Source: Mikania micrantha (Eukaryota > Streptophyta > Magnoliopsida > Asterales > Asteraceae). From it: a stretch of DNA of 64,000 nucleotides. The position numbers were made by a program, and so were the translations under genes. The notes under the pieces were generated by a model. It did no database searches. It saw only the letters and a program-made list of their open reading frames with translations, and was not told where the DNA came from. The stretch lies in contig CM018685.1 in NCBI GenBank assembly GCA_009363875.1, forward strand, positions 58,167,087 through 58,231,086. Direction: 5' to 3'. Of the stretch, positions 1 to 9,352 are shown piece by piece (position 1 is the stretch's first letter; each line of letters begins with the position of its first letter).

Positions 1-215
1 CATGAGGATAGAGCTCCATATGGATTATGAGTGACCAATGACTTGATCTTCAGCAAAGCTTCATGATCTGTCTCATTTCCTCCGGATATGATGGTTGGAG
101 TTAGTTAGATATATAACGAGAGCATAAAGGAGGAAATAAGTTGGAGAGGATGATGATGATGATAAGAAAGTAGCTGGTTTCATTTTTTTTTTGGGAATAA
201 TTAAACAAAAGATGT
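1..215. other. Unassigned intergenic DNA
   Basis: I recognise no gene, repeat terminus or regulatory site here. The only open frames are short and lack family resemblance. The stretch ends at the target-site duplication of the adjacent hAT-type element. Confidence 0.5.
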
Positions 216-223
216 ATTGAATC

Positions 224-1164
224 CAGTGGCGGATCCAGGAATTTTTTCATGGGGGGTGGAAATTTTTTAGGTTCACTGGTGTTCAAGTCGGTTGGGAAGG
301 ATCGGGTCGGGTCATGCTAAAAAACGACAATCAAACTAAATTTCATATATAAAGACATAATTAAAATACAATATATTACGTGATCTTATTTTTTTATATA
401 TGTTCAAAACAATGTATAATGAGACGTTCTTAAATAACTCTTTACAAATACAATTATTGTTTAAATTCTCATAACCAATTTGATTACGCAAATCTAACTT
501 CAAGTATTATTTTAATATGTTATTTAAATTAATAATATAAGTTTTTATAATGGGCTAGTTTGGGGCGGCTCTGAGAATTGGGAGAGCCCAGGACGAGTCA
601 AAAAGAAAAGGCCACATAGTGAATTTGAATATTAAAGTAAGGGTATTCAAAAAAGCTGAAAATTGTTAATACAAAAAACTTAACCGTATTCGTAACAAAA
701 AAACGAACCGAATTCCGAAGTCGGTTCCTAATTGTATCCAAATTTCAGTTTCGGTATGGTTATCGGTTCCAATTTTTTTTGAATTCAGTTTGTTTGGTTA
801 ACCGATTAAAGCGAATTCATATTTAAATTTGTTTTTTTTTATAATATATAAGGTTGAATTTGGTTTATTTGGATTGGTTTATTTGTTTTAATTGGTATAT
901 TCAATTGAATTCGGTTTTTAACCGGTTTAGTGGTGTTTAGACTTATTATAATTAATACTAAACCTGATTTTACATTGGGTTTAAATTATTAGTTGGGCAT
1001 TTATCAACTTAGTTTATCAATTAACACTTAGAAATCAAAAGTTTAATGGGGGCGATTGTAAAATTTTACGAGGGGCAATCAGGATTTTAACATATATATA
1101 CTACTAAAAAAAAATTTTCAAGGAGGGCGGCTGCCCCCCAAATATACATGTGGGTACGCCACTG
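224..1164. mobile_element. Non-autonomous hAT-type DNA transposon, 941 bp
   Basis: The left end reads CAGTGGCGGATCCAGGA and the right end is its imperfect inverted complement, reading inward CAGTGGCGTACCCACAT. The element is flanked by 8-bp direct repeats, ATTGAATC at 216-223 and ATTGGATC at 1165-1172, with one mismatch. An 8-bp duplication is the hallmark of hAT transposition. Both subterminal regions carry G-rich or C-rich tracts near the ends (about 251-256 and 1134-1139). The interior is AT-rich, contains proline/gypsy-like 'ggttcggt' simple patches around 700-930, and has no transposase ORF. It must therefore have moved with a transposase supplied in trans. The one mismatch in the duplication suggests a moderately old insertion. 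Confidence 0.8.
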
Positions 1165-1172
1165 ATTGGATC

Positions 1173-1260
1173 ATCAAATTCTTAAAGTTATTGTAGTGAA
1201 GCCATAGCCATCCACTTGATCGTTACCTGCACCATGGCCTATAGACTTCAATTCTCTAAT
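1173..1260. other. Short spacer between hAT-type element and LTR element
   Basis: Plain intergenic sequence with nothing recognised. It was probably contiguous with the DNA after 4504 before the LTR element inserted. Confidence 0.5.
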
Positions 1261-1265
1261 TAATT

Positions 1266-1834
1266 TGTTGGGTCTAGAAAAGTCAAGACCAACAGTTAAT
1301 TTGGATAGATGGAATGTAAACAAGAAGTATTATGTATTTGTTGATTAGGGAGCAACGAGTCACCGCGAAAGCCACTGAAAAGCTCAAGATTATGAAGACA
1401 CTCGAGATGACTCGAAGACTTTAGCAAATGATAATACGATTTATTTGTTTATTATTTATTATCATTTGTTGCACTTTATTTATTTTCTAGGGTTTGGGTC
1501 ATGTGACATATAAATAGAGGATGTTCTCTATTTTGTCAAAATAACACAGACAAGAGAGTGTGTGAGGGTGTGCTTCAATGTAGTCTTGAGAGCTCTCCCC
1601 CATGAACTCCATGGATTCTTTATCCATGGAGTTTGAGAGCATGTGAGGGGTAGGTAATGTAATCTTGTTGACTAATGAATCTTATTTCTTTACATTGTTA
1701 GTCGTTACATTACATCTCAGATTCGTTTTTGGTTGTGTTCTTCAACATCTTCACCCATCTTCAAGACTTTCTCTGTTCTTCAAATGCTTAATCTTCACAA
1801 ATCGGGTAGGTCCTATTCCGCAACCGTTTTTACA
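1266..1834 (+). repeat. 5' LTR of the 1.3-4.5 kb retrotransposon
   Basis: 569-bp LTR starting TG and ending CA. It carries a TATA box near position 244 of the LTR and, just downstream, a perfect 12-bp inverted repeat with a 5-nt loop (1605-1616 and 1622-1633). That inverted repeat would be in the transcript. The only difference seen from the 3' LTR is at 1521. Confidence 0.93.
1509..1516 (+). promoter_or_regulatory. TATA box of the LTR promoter
   Basis: TATAAATA followed by AGAGG is an excellent plant TATA box. The identical element is in the 3' LTR at 4174-4181. Transcription would start about 25-35 bases downstream, placing the U3/R border near 1540-1550. Confidence 0.7.
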
Positions 1835-1836
1835 AT

Positions 1837-1849
1837 TGGTATCAGAGCC
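1837..1849 (+). other. Primer-binding site (initiator tRNA-Met type)
   Basis: TGGTATCAGAGCC begins two bases after the LTR terminus. This is the usual plant minus-strand primer site, complementary to the 3' end of initiator methionine tRNA. Confidence 0.85.
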
Positions 1850-2257
1850 AAGTTCTCGAGATTATCATTCTAACCATTGATTCTCTCAAACTTGTGCTCA
1901 ATACCCTGATTTTGTGAATTTTTGTGAAAGTTCTTTGAAGATGTTCTTGTTCTGGGTTCTCCGTTCTTCAATTTATTTGGGTTATATTTTTTGTGTTTTG
2001 ATATGGTAAACACAAGTGGGTTTTGACTCTCCCTATTATATGTCAAAACCCCACCCAAATGTGATCTTTATCGGACGAGTTATCAAATTTTTGTTCATTT
2101 GATAAAAATGGAGGCGGATGAAAAATTTTAGGGCAGCTGGGTTTGTTTCAAGAAAGAACATAATGATGATGACGGCGTTTTTGAATTTAGGGTTTTCAGA
2201 AGGTTTTATTTGATTGGTTTTCGGAAGCTCACCATGGATATTCTTTAAAAATATAAG

Positions 2258-2735
2258 CTTCTGATGGCTATTGCTTCCTATGGCTATTGCTTCCTATGGA
2301 AATTGCTTCCGAAGTACAAATTTGCTTCCGAAGCATAAAAATTGCTTCCTAAGTACAAATTTGCTTCCGAAGCATAAAAATTGCTTCCTAAGGACAAATT
2401 TGCTTCCTAAGGACAAATTTGCTTCCGAAGAACAATTTGCTTCCGAAGAACAATTTGCTTCCGATGCACAATTTGCTTCCGAAGCACAATTTGCTTCCGA
2501 AGCACAATTTGCTTCCGATGCACAATTTGCTTCCGATGCACAATTTGCTTCCGATGCACAATTTGCTTCCGATGCACAATTTGCTTCCGATGCACAATTT
2601 GCTTCCTAAGCAAAAGTTGCTTCCTAAGTATAAGTTGCTTCCTAAGCATAAGTTGCTTCCTAAGCATAAAATGCTTCCTAAGCATAATTTGCTTCCGATT
2701 GGAAACTACTTCCGAAGCATCTTCTGAAGACATCT
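2258..2735 (+). repeat. 18-bp minisatellite inside the LTR retrotransposon
   Basis: Tandem variants of an 18-bp unit, for example cacaatttgcttccgatg, occur about 24 times. Variation is concentrated at a few positions (gat/gaa/taa and cac/aac/gac/cat). Eighteen is a multiple of three and most units lack stops, so several frames on both strands stay open. These ORFs look like repeats of LPKHNL or QFASDA and are almost certainly not genes. The array lies in the internal non-coding domain about 430 bases after the 5' LTR. Confidence 0.9.
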
Positions 2736-2819
2736 CCTTCTGATGAGTGAAGCTTTTTATGAAGTTGAATTACTATTGCTTCCGAGAGTTACTTCCAAAG
2801 TGCAGAGGTATTATTGGTA

Positions 2820-3130
2820 TGTAAGAAGTTAGTTTCTTAAGTGTTAATTTGTGATGTCCAAGTTCTAATGCATCTGCAAATTAATACTTCTGAAGTTAAC
2901 TAAACTGTTTAAAGAACCAAAGTTTTTGGTATAAAAGGAGGTTAGTGTCTTAAGTGCTAATTTATGATGTCCAAGTGCTAATGCATCTATAAATCAACAC
3001 TTATGAATTTAACCAAATATTTCTTAAGTAAAATTATCTCTTGATATGTAATGTCTTATTTCTAAGTGTTAATTTGGATGATGTCCAAGTGCTAATGCAT
3101 ATTCAAATCAACACTTTAAAATTTGACAAC
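2820..3130 (+). repeat. Three diverged copies of a ~115-bp module
   Basis: A module containing 'cttaagtgttaattt.. gatgtccaagt.ctaatgcat' followed by 'atcaacact' recurs at about 2838, 2950 and 3060. The copies have diverged more than the 18-bp array next to them, so they are older. No coding capacity. Confidence 0.75.
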
Positions 3131-3920
3131 ATATAATTTTACTTTTGAAACACATTAGCCTTTGGTTCGCTCATTCGATTTCATCATTGGAAGTACTTTA
3201 CTCTTTGGCATGATAGAGCTGAAACTTATACATCATCAGAAAATCAAAATAAGTTAATGATGTCTATTCTATAAGTCCAATTGGTGTTCCAGATCTGCTG
3301 CATGGAACATATTGCCGGTTAGCAATGATTGCTTCCGAAGAACACTACTTGTTTTTGAAGACATGGTGGTTTTCACACATCGGTTATCTATAGCATCAGC
3401 TTAGGGGGAGGTTGATGGATTGAAACTGATGGCAAGTGTGTTATCAGTGGTTTATCAGTGAAGACTTCGGTTTCATTGATGTGAAGATTTCTTATTCTGC
3501 TTTGAAGACTCTTAACTTTCAGATTGTTGGGATATGGTTTTCTTTTATCTTTGAGCTTGCATTTGTCATATGTTCATTACAAGGATTGGTTGGAGTCCTA
3601 CACTTGAACTGACATCCTATATTCTTACATCTTTTGGGTTGGGATGAAGATTAAGATTACACTCTATATGCTTCCATTCTTGGTGTTGGGGATGAAGATT
3701 GAGATTAGTTAATCGTAGGAGGAGCTTAATCGGAGGGGGAGAAGATAAATGAAGGCCATAGAACTTCAAGATGTTTGTTTTGGGTTTGAGAAGCGGATAA
3801 AGGAAGATTCAATTTGTTTTGCGGTGAAAGAAACATGAATTGCATCTACACAAGTTCAATCTTATTATTCATGTTTGTTTCATCATACTTCTGCATTGGC
3901 TTACATTCATCTAACCAAAT

Positions 3921-3930
3921 AGGGGGAGAC
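3921..3930 (+). other. Polypurine tract
   Basis: AGGGGGAGAC lies immediately before the 3' LTR. It fits the plus-strand primer of an LTR retrotransposon. Confidence 0.8.
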
Positions 3931-4499
3931 TGTTGGGTCTAGAAAAGTCAAGACCAACAGTTAATTTGGATAGATGGAATGTAAACAAGAAGTATTATGT
4001 ATTTGTTGATTAGGGAGCAACGAGTCACCGCGAAAGCCACTGAAAAGCTCAAGATTATGAAGACACTCGAGATGACTCGAAGACTTTAGCAAATGATAAT
4101 ACGATTTATTTGTTTATTATTTATTATCATTTGTTGCACTTTATTTATTTTCTAGGGTTTGGGTCATGTGACATATAAATAGAGGTTGTTCTCTATTTTG
4201 TCAAAATAACACAGACAAGAGAGTGTGTGAGGGTGTGCTTCAATGTAGTCTTGAGAGCTCTCCCCCATGAACTCCATGGATTCTTTATCCATGGAGTTTG
4301 AGAGCATGTGAGGGGTAGGTAATGTAATCTTGTTGACTAATGAATCTTATTTCTTTACATTGTTAGTCGTTACATTACATCTCAGATTCGTTTTTGGTTG
4401 TGTTCTTCAACATCTTCACCCATCTTCAAGACTTTCTCTGTTCTTCAAATGCTTAATCTTCACAAATCGGGTAGGTCCTATTCCGCAACCGTTTTTACA
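3931..4499 (+). repeat. 3' LTR of the 1.3-4.5 kb retrotransposon
   Basis: 569 bp, near-identical to 1266-1834, with the same TATA box (4174-4181) and the same hairpin (4270-4281 with 4287-4298). The copy of the target duplication, TAATT, follows at 4500-4504. Confidence 0.93.
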
Positions 4500-4504
4500 T
4501 AATT

Positions 4505-5221
4505 CATTATAATCAACTTGGCCCATACAATTGAATTCTGTCTATTTAAATGGATAACACTTGAAGCAATTCATTTAATTTAAGTTGTATGACCTTATTT
4601 TAGGTCATGGAATGAATAAAAACTTATTTGTATTTATCTAAACAATTAATTTGCATTTATGAATAGTAGTTTACAACCGTTGCTTCAAAGTGTACCAGCA
4701 GTGAATGCAGTGCTTGATCTTTTCATGCCTGAACGATGAATTGCCAGCAATGTTTTAAAAACCGGTATTTTAGGTGTACCGGATTTGACTCAAAAATAGT
4801 TCAACCGGTTGAACCGAGTTGTACCAGATAGTTCAACCGGACACACTAATTAACTATAGAATTCTATAGAAATACAACTTATACTCAAATAAGTTTCCAA
4901 AACGTATACAAATTCATCCAAAAATAATTCGAAAAGTACTTAAATTAAATGATGATTAAGTATGTGAATGTTGATTGATTTACCTTTTGATTTCTTTCTG
5001 TGCATGTTGTGAATCCTTTTGCTTTTCGAAAAGCGGGTTAAAAATCTAAATTAATTATGCATGATGATTGGTTCATGGGTTTTTAACATTCACCGTAATT
5101 TTGTCATATTAAGTATAAATAAAAATGGATACATGTTGATCGAGTGGCTTAAAAAAAAGTTAAATAGCTTGGTGAACTACTTTATGAAACTAGTGCTGAA
5201 AATAATATATATTATATGATA
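4505..5221. other. AT-rich intergenic DNA with receptor-kinase 3'-flank homology
   Basis: No gene is visible. A patch at about 4753-4850 is rich in 'aaccggt/ttcaacc' motifs of the type common in old hAT remnants, but I cannot define ends. The part from about 5085 to 5155 resembles 21055-21130 (shared 'accRtaattttgtcaaatt' and 'gagtggct'). It therefore seems to be the downstream flank of a duplicated receptor-kinase fragment. Confidence 0.45.
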
Positions 5222-5604
5222 CTAGTTAAATGCATGCGCGATGCAACGGAAATTTAAGTTACTGATTTTGGCTCGTAATAAGCATAAAGTACTGCATTTT
5301 CATAAAATCAACTCTTTTAATTTAACTTAAAATTAAAATATGACGTGACAAATATGACATAAATATTAAGAAGTGATTCATTTTATTTGAGATGGTTTCT
5401 TTTATAGTTATTCTTTCACACTTTATTCTTAAAGGTATCAATGTGGGACAACTTAAAAAGTAAAAGAAAAAAAAAACTTTGTTTATGATTTTAAAGCTTT
5501 GCAAGTTATAATTCATGTTATAAGAGTTGTAAAACTTTTAATATAATGAGTTTTTGGTAAAAGACTATTGTGTCATTCTAATATGTATTATATAGTAGTA
5601 TAGA
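5222..5604 (-). mobile_element. Small non-autonomous Helitron, 383 bp
   Basis: Read on the minus strand, the 5' end is TCTATACTACTATATAA, preceded by A (complement of 5605). The 3' end is a GC-rich hairpin (TGCAT..ATGCA near 5231-5245) followed by CTAG and then T (complement of 5221). TC...hairpin-CTRR inserted between A and T is the diagnostic Helitron structure. There is no RepHel protein or other coding region. Confidence 0.75.
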
Positions 5605-5860
5605 TACACGTATGATGATTTTACAATTAAACATGATTGAACCCACCATTCAATTAAAATTGGCTTCGTAAGTCATTGGTAGCCTTGAGAATTCAACCTT
5701 ATGAAACTTTTAAGAACCGTTTGCTGACAATTGAGAAAGGTGGCATTCATTTTTTTTATAGACCAAGCATATTCTCAAAAAGCTATGGTGAAAAGCGTGG
5801 ATTAAACCAAAATAAATATTACAAAAAGAGGAAACATTTTTATTTATATATTCATGTTTC
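5605..5860 (+). repeat. Dispersed repeat shared with 58138-58345
   Basis: Sequence from 'gtatgatgatttta' through 'ttgagccc/ttgaacccaccatt', 'ttaagaaccgttt' and 'ggtggcatt' matches 58153-58340 in the same orientation. In both places a Helitron terminus abuts its left side. The corresponding part of the 21.2-kb receptor-kinase flank lacks this block, so it looks inserted. Element type unknown. Confidence 0.55.
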
Positions 5861-6134
5861 TAAGGACAAACACATTCATGTTATTGTTCCTTTAATTTGT
5901 GGCATCCAATACTAAACTATTAAAGACTAAAAACCATATATTTAATCTATTCCAATCCAACAATGTATTGTGACAACATAAAATTTATTTTACTATCACA
6001 GTACAACATTCATAAAGCTTCATGAAATCAAGCAAAATAACAAACATGTCTTACAAAATATATAACAAATTAAGATGACATACATGATACATCTTTGATC
6101 TTCTTAGACATCAATAATGAACACTTAACGCGCC
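5861..6134 (-). repeat. Duplicated 3' flank of receptor-kinase fragment (copy 1)
   Basis: This segment matches 21250-21482: both share 'ggcatccaatact', 'tccaatccaa', 'gaaatcaagcaaaataaca' and 'aataatgaacac'. It lies immediately downstream of the kinase stop codon on the minus strand, so it represents duplicated 3' UTR and flank. Confidence 0.7.
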
Positions 6135-6480
6135 TTAAATATTTTGAAGTGTATTGAGAATATGTTGTAATTCACGCACAATGTTTTTATATCCATATAT
6201 GTTGTGTTGTAGAATCCATAGAACATGATACTCCAATCTTGAGTGTTAAAGCTACACATTCCTCTATTGTCTTTATATTTGCTTCTTTCATAATTTCATT
6301 AACAACTTCAGCCTCCTTGTGATAAACATTTATGATGCTGGCATCTATTTTATCAGTTACAATATTATCTCGCAGTGCCATTGAAGCAAATTTATGAAGG
6401 CTAAGTCCTTCCTTAAAAATCTCATTAGTTGGGTTTTTCCGGTCATTACCTTGAGCGCAAGTATTCTAAAACTGTAGACA
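6135..6480 (-). pseudogene. C-terminal fragment of LRR receptor-like kinase, decayed (copy 1)
   Basis: On the minus strand the sequence encodes the last part of a receptor-like Ser/Thr kinase. It starts at the subdomain IX motif GDVYSF, followed by 'VMTGK' and 'LHKFASMAL', then 'EAEVVNEI', 'IGVSCSMDS' and the terminal 'ELQHILNTLQNI' with a stop at 6135-6137. This pattern is typical of the EFR/Xa21-like LRR-XII kinase family (established knowledge). There is a one-base loss near 6437 (after VMTGK) and another near 6185, where copy 2 at 21530 has one more A. The N-terminus, LRRs, transmembrane segment and the catalytic HRD/DFG loop are absent. It cannot encode a working kinase. Confidence 0.75.
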
Positions 6481-7354
6481 TCGCCAGTACTTAGGATTGT
6501 TTGGTAGGTCTGAATAAGGCCATGTCTGAATCGGTGTGATTCAACCTGTTTGTTTCAAACAAAAAACATAGCTGAATGAGAAATAAGGTCTGAATAAACC
6601 CTTTTTATCCCCATTTCCGTCTCCCCCTTTCTAACCTTACTCTTCTTTTTCACATCCTCCTTCTCCTCATCCTTCTTCCATCGAGTTCGACAGCCACCTC
6701 CTCCTCCCTCTTCCTCTGGCGGCTTTTGGTTCCTTCTTGATACACACGTGTTGGCATCCACTGCTTCTCGTTTTTTAATACCTATAGCTTTTCTTTTCTA
6801 CTTGTTACGTTTCCTTTACATCCAACGCATCAAAATTCAAGGGGTGAGGTATTAAAGACAACCATTTATGTCTTTGATCCAGACCAGGTTTCTTTCTGAT
6901 TTCACTTGTCTTGGTTTTTTTTTGCTTGTTTGGATGATGTGATTTTTGGTTTGCGAAGGTTTAGGAGCAGGGAAATGGGGCCTGCTGTGATTTTTTGAAT
7001 ATGCTTTCTTACGTTTTCAGTTTTCAAATCATGACAAATGAGTCCCTTGATTTTATCCAACAAATGCAAAGTAGGATGTCGTTAGCTATGCCTTTTATTT
7101 CAACAATCTAGTTCTTTTGGTCATATTTTGATAGCTTATCTGCTTATTTTGTTTATTAAAAGTAGCATATATAGCACATAGACTGTGTACTTGTTTGGAT
7201 TTTAGCAAGTTTGGATTTCATAATGTTTTTTTTATTTTTTATACTATTTCTAAATAAAAAAAATACTTCAGAAAGGTAAAATAGTGGTTCTGCATTTTTT
7301 TTTAAATGCTCAACCAAATAGTCTTAACTGGTTCAACGTTTACTGGTTCAGAGC
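6481..7354. other. Unassigned region, partly pyrimidine-rich
   Basis: The kinase similarity stops abruptly near 6480. 6560-6760 is strongly C/T-rich on the plus strand; its complementary open frame (6555-6761) is just Arg/Glu/Lys-rich low complexity. The repeated word 'ggtctgaataa' (6508 and 6587) hints at an old MITE, but I could not define ends. Confidence 0.35.
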
Positions 7355-7362
7355 CTCTTAAG

Positions 7363-7614
7363 TAGAGGTGGGCAAACCTGTTTTTTTTTTTAAACCGATT
7401 CTGGTTCCAAACGGTTCTGGTTCCGGTCAGCAAAGGCAGCAACCGGTTCCGGTTTTGGCCGGTTCTAGTTTGGGTTTGGCCGGGTAAAGGTGGAACCGGT
7501 TCTGCTTTTTTCGGCTCCGGTTCTGGTTTCAATTTCTCTGAGAATCCATAACCGTCTGTACCCACCGGTTCTGGTACAACTGTTCCTGTTCCGGGTTTTT
7601 TTTGGCAACCTCTA
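7363..7614. mobile_element. hAT MITE, 252 bp, accggttc-rich
   Basis: The ends are TAGAGGTGGGCAAACC and its imperfect inverted copy, reading inward TAGAGGTTGCCAAAAAAAAC. Perfect 8-bp direct repeats CTCTTAAG flank it (7355-7362 and 7615-7622). The interior is many copies of (a)ccggttc/ggttctggt words. This gives a Pro/Glu-rich antisense reading frame (7302-7667) that I regard as artefact. The perfect duplication argues for a fairly recent insertion. It sits only 20 bp from the CACTA element. Confidence 0.85.
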
Positions 7615-7641
7615 CTCTTAAGCATTCTCTCATTCACTGCA

Positions 7642-7912
7642 AGAAAAATCAGCAATAGCGGCGACAAAAATCGCCGCTAAAGGTCCAGAAAATCGCCGCT
7701 AAAGGGTCGCCACTGTTAAATCGTCGGTAATGGTCGATAATCGCCGCTGTTGACCGTGTCGCCGCTGTTGACATGGTCGCCGCTAATGCTCAAAATCGCC
7801 GCTAAAGGTGTCTTTAAAATCGCCACTAATGCTCAATGTTTAGGCTATCTGATGCACTATTAGTGGCGACAAAAATCACAGCTAAAGGTGGTTGTCGCCG
7901 CTATTGCTACTG
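7642..7912. repeat. CACTA left subterminal repeats
   Basis: About ten copies of tcgccgct(a/g)(a/t)(a/t) occur in both orientations, often forming inverted pairs such as 'agcggcgacaaaaatcgccgct' at about 7655-7676. Such subterminal arrays are where the TNPA-type protein binds in En/Spm (established knowledge). Confidence 0.8.
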
Positions 7913-8384
7913 AAACCTTTTAAAAGGTGTTGTTTCAATATTTGCGTTTCCTGGTTTTGCACCACCTAAATATACAGAAACTAGAAGTAGCATTCAAAGC
8001 ATTCAAACCATTCAAATAACTACTTAAAAATTCAAATTATGATTACAATACGCATAAAACAAATAAACCATAGTTTTCTTTCTAATTTATAACATGGAGA
8101 ATCAAGTACATCCACTAAGATCATTCGTCGGCTTCATCCGAATCGTCTTCATCATTTGTGTTCTCTTTCTTGTTTTTTAAATCAATGAAGTGGTTGAGTT
8201 GTTCCATAAAGCCTGGATCTTTAAACAAACATGCAATTTGATCCTATAAAAGAAATTATAGCTTAAGTTAAACCAAAGTCGATTTAAATGAGTCAACAAG
8301 AAACTTTGATAAACCATAACAAATTATCTAACACTTTTCAAATGGTCAAAACAGATCAAAGTTTCTAAAACTTGTATAAATGGT

Positions 8385-8850
8385 TCAACACATACCAAAT
8401 TTATCTAAAACTTGTCTAAACGGGTCAAAACGTAACAAAGTTGTCTAACAATTACCAAACGGTTAAAACATACCAAATTTTCTAAACGGATCAAAACATA
8501 ACAAAGTTATCTAACAATTACCAAACGGTCAAAACATGCCAAATTTTCTAAACGTGTCAAAATATAACAAAGTTATCTAACAACTACCAAACGGTCAAAA
8601 ATACCAAATTTTCTAAACATGTCAAAATATAACAAAGTTATCTAGCAATTACCAAACGGTCAACACATACCAAATTTTCTAAACAGGTCAAAACATAACA
8701 AAGTTATCTAGCAATTACCAAACGGTCAAAACATACCAAATTTTCTAAACGGGTCAAAACATAGCAAAGTTATCTAGCAATTACCAAACGGTCAAAACAT
8801 ACCAAATTTTCTAAACGGGCCAAAACATAACAAAGTTATCTAACAATTAC
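8385..8850 (-). repeat. Intronic ~62-66-bp minisatellite in the TNPA-like gene
   Basis: About seven copies of a unit containing 'taacaattaccaaacggtca', 'accaaattttctaaac' and 'aacaaagttat'. The array fills the last intron of the TNPA-like gene, between the exon 5 donor (8850/8849) and the exon 6 acceptor (8245/8244). The first copies (8280-8450) are more diverged than the last ones, as expected for an array growing from one side. Confidence 0.85.
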
Positions 8851-9308
8851 CTGTGTAAGTCCGGTAGGTCTCATAGTTGCACTTGATGACCCACAAAACT
8901 AGATGATCCATCAGATATAGAAGGTTTACACCCAATGCCTCTAGTATGCCCGCGTTGAACACCCATTACTTTCTCAAAGACCGCAACTTCATTCGGGTGT
9001 GATGCACTACTTTCTTCATCAAATTCTCCATCAGAATTGGGTCCAATTTGGTTTTGAAACTCCGCCATTAAATCGTTCTGCGATACAAAGGTTATTTAAT
9101 AGATTTATATAGATACCCGCATACACATACACATACATACACACACATACATATTGTCAAATTTGCAATTTAGATAAATACTTACGTAGTGTCTTTCAGC
9201 TACTTCACTGTCAAAAGTCCCATCTTTACCGGTGTGAGCATTGTGAAAAGCTTCAAGTCTGCTCTTGTTCTGTTTAACAAGAAAAATATATTATACATTA
9301 ACTAAATA

Positions 9309-9310
<2 letters not shown>

Positions 9311-9346
<36 letters not shown>
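9311..9346. repeat. (TA)n microsatellite
   Basis: About 18 TA repeats inside intron 3 of the TNPA-like gene. Confidence 0.9.

Positions 9347-9352
<6 letters not shown>

Larger units (their letters stand above)
1266..4499 (+). mobile_element. Young non-coding LTR retrotransposon (probably Copia-derived), 3.2 kb
   Basis: Two 569-bp LTRs (1266-1834 and 3931-4499) begin TGTTGGGTC and end TTTTTACA. I find one base difference between them (A1521 versus T4186). The element is flanked by a perfect 5-bp duplication, TAATT at 1261-1265 and 4500-4504. A primer-binding site follows the 5' LTR and a purine-rich tract, AGGGGGAGAC, precedes the 3' LTR. The interior of about 2.1 kb has no gag, protease, reverse transcriptase or integrase. 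It holds an 18-bp minisatellite and a triplicated 115-bp module. The PBS position and PPT look Copia-like, but without pol the superfamily is not proven. It must depend on proteins from a related autonomous element. Near-identical LTRs mean recent insertion. Confidence 0.93.

Noticed and set aside
2271..2733. Overlapping repeat proteins (LPKHNL / QFASDA / CIGSKL)
   Set aside because: Artefact of the 18-bp minisatellite in non-coding retroelement DNA, open on both strands.
6555..6761. 68-aa charged ORF
   Set aside because: Complement of a pyrimidine-rich tract, low complexity only.
7302..7667. 121-aa Pro/Glu-rich ORF
   Set aside because: It spans a MITE, its target duplications and the CACTA terminus. 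Its composition comes from accggttc repeats.
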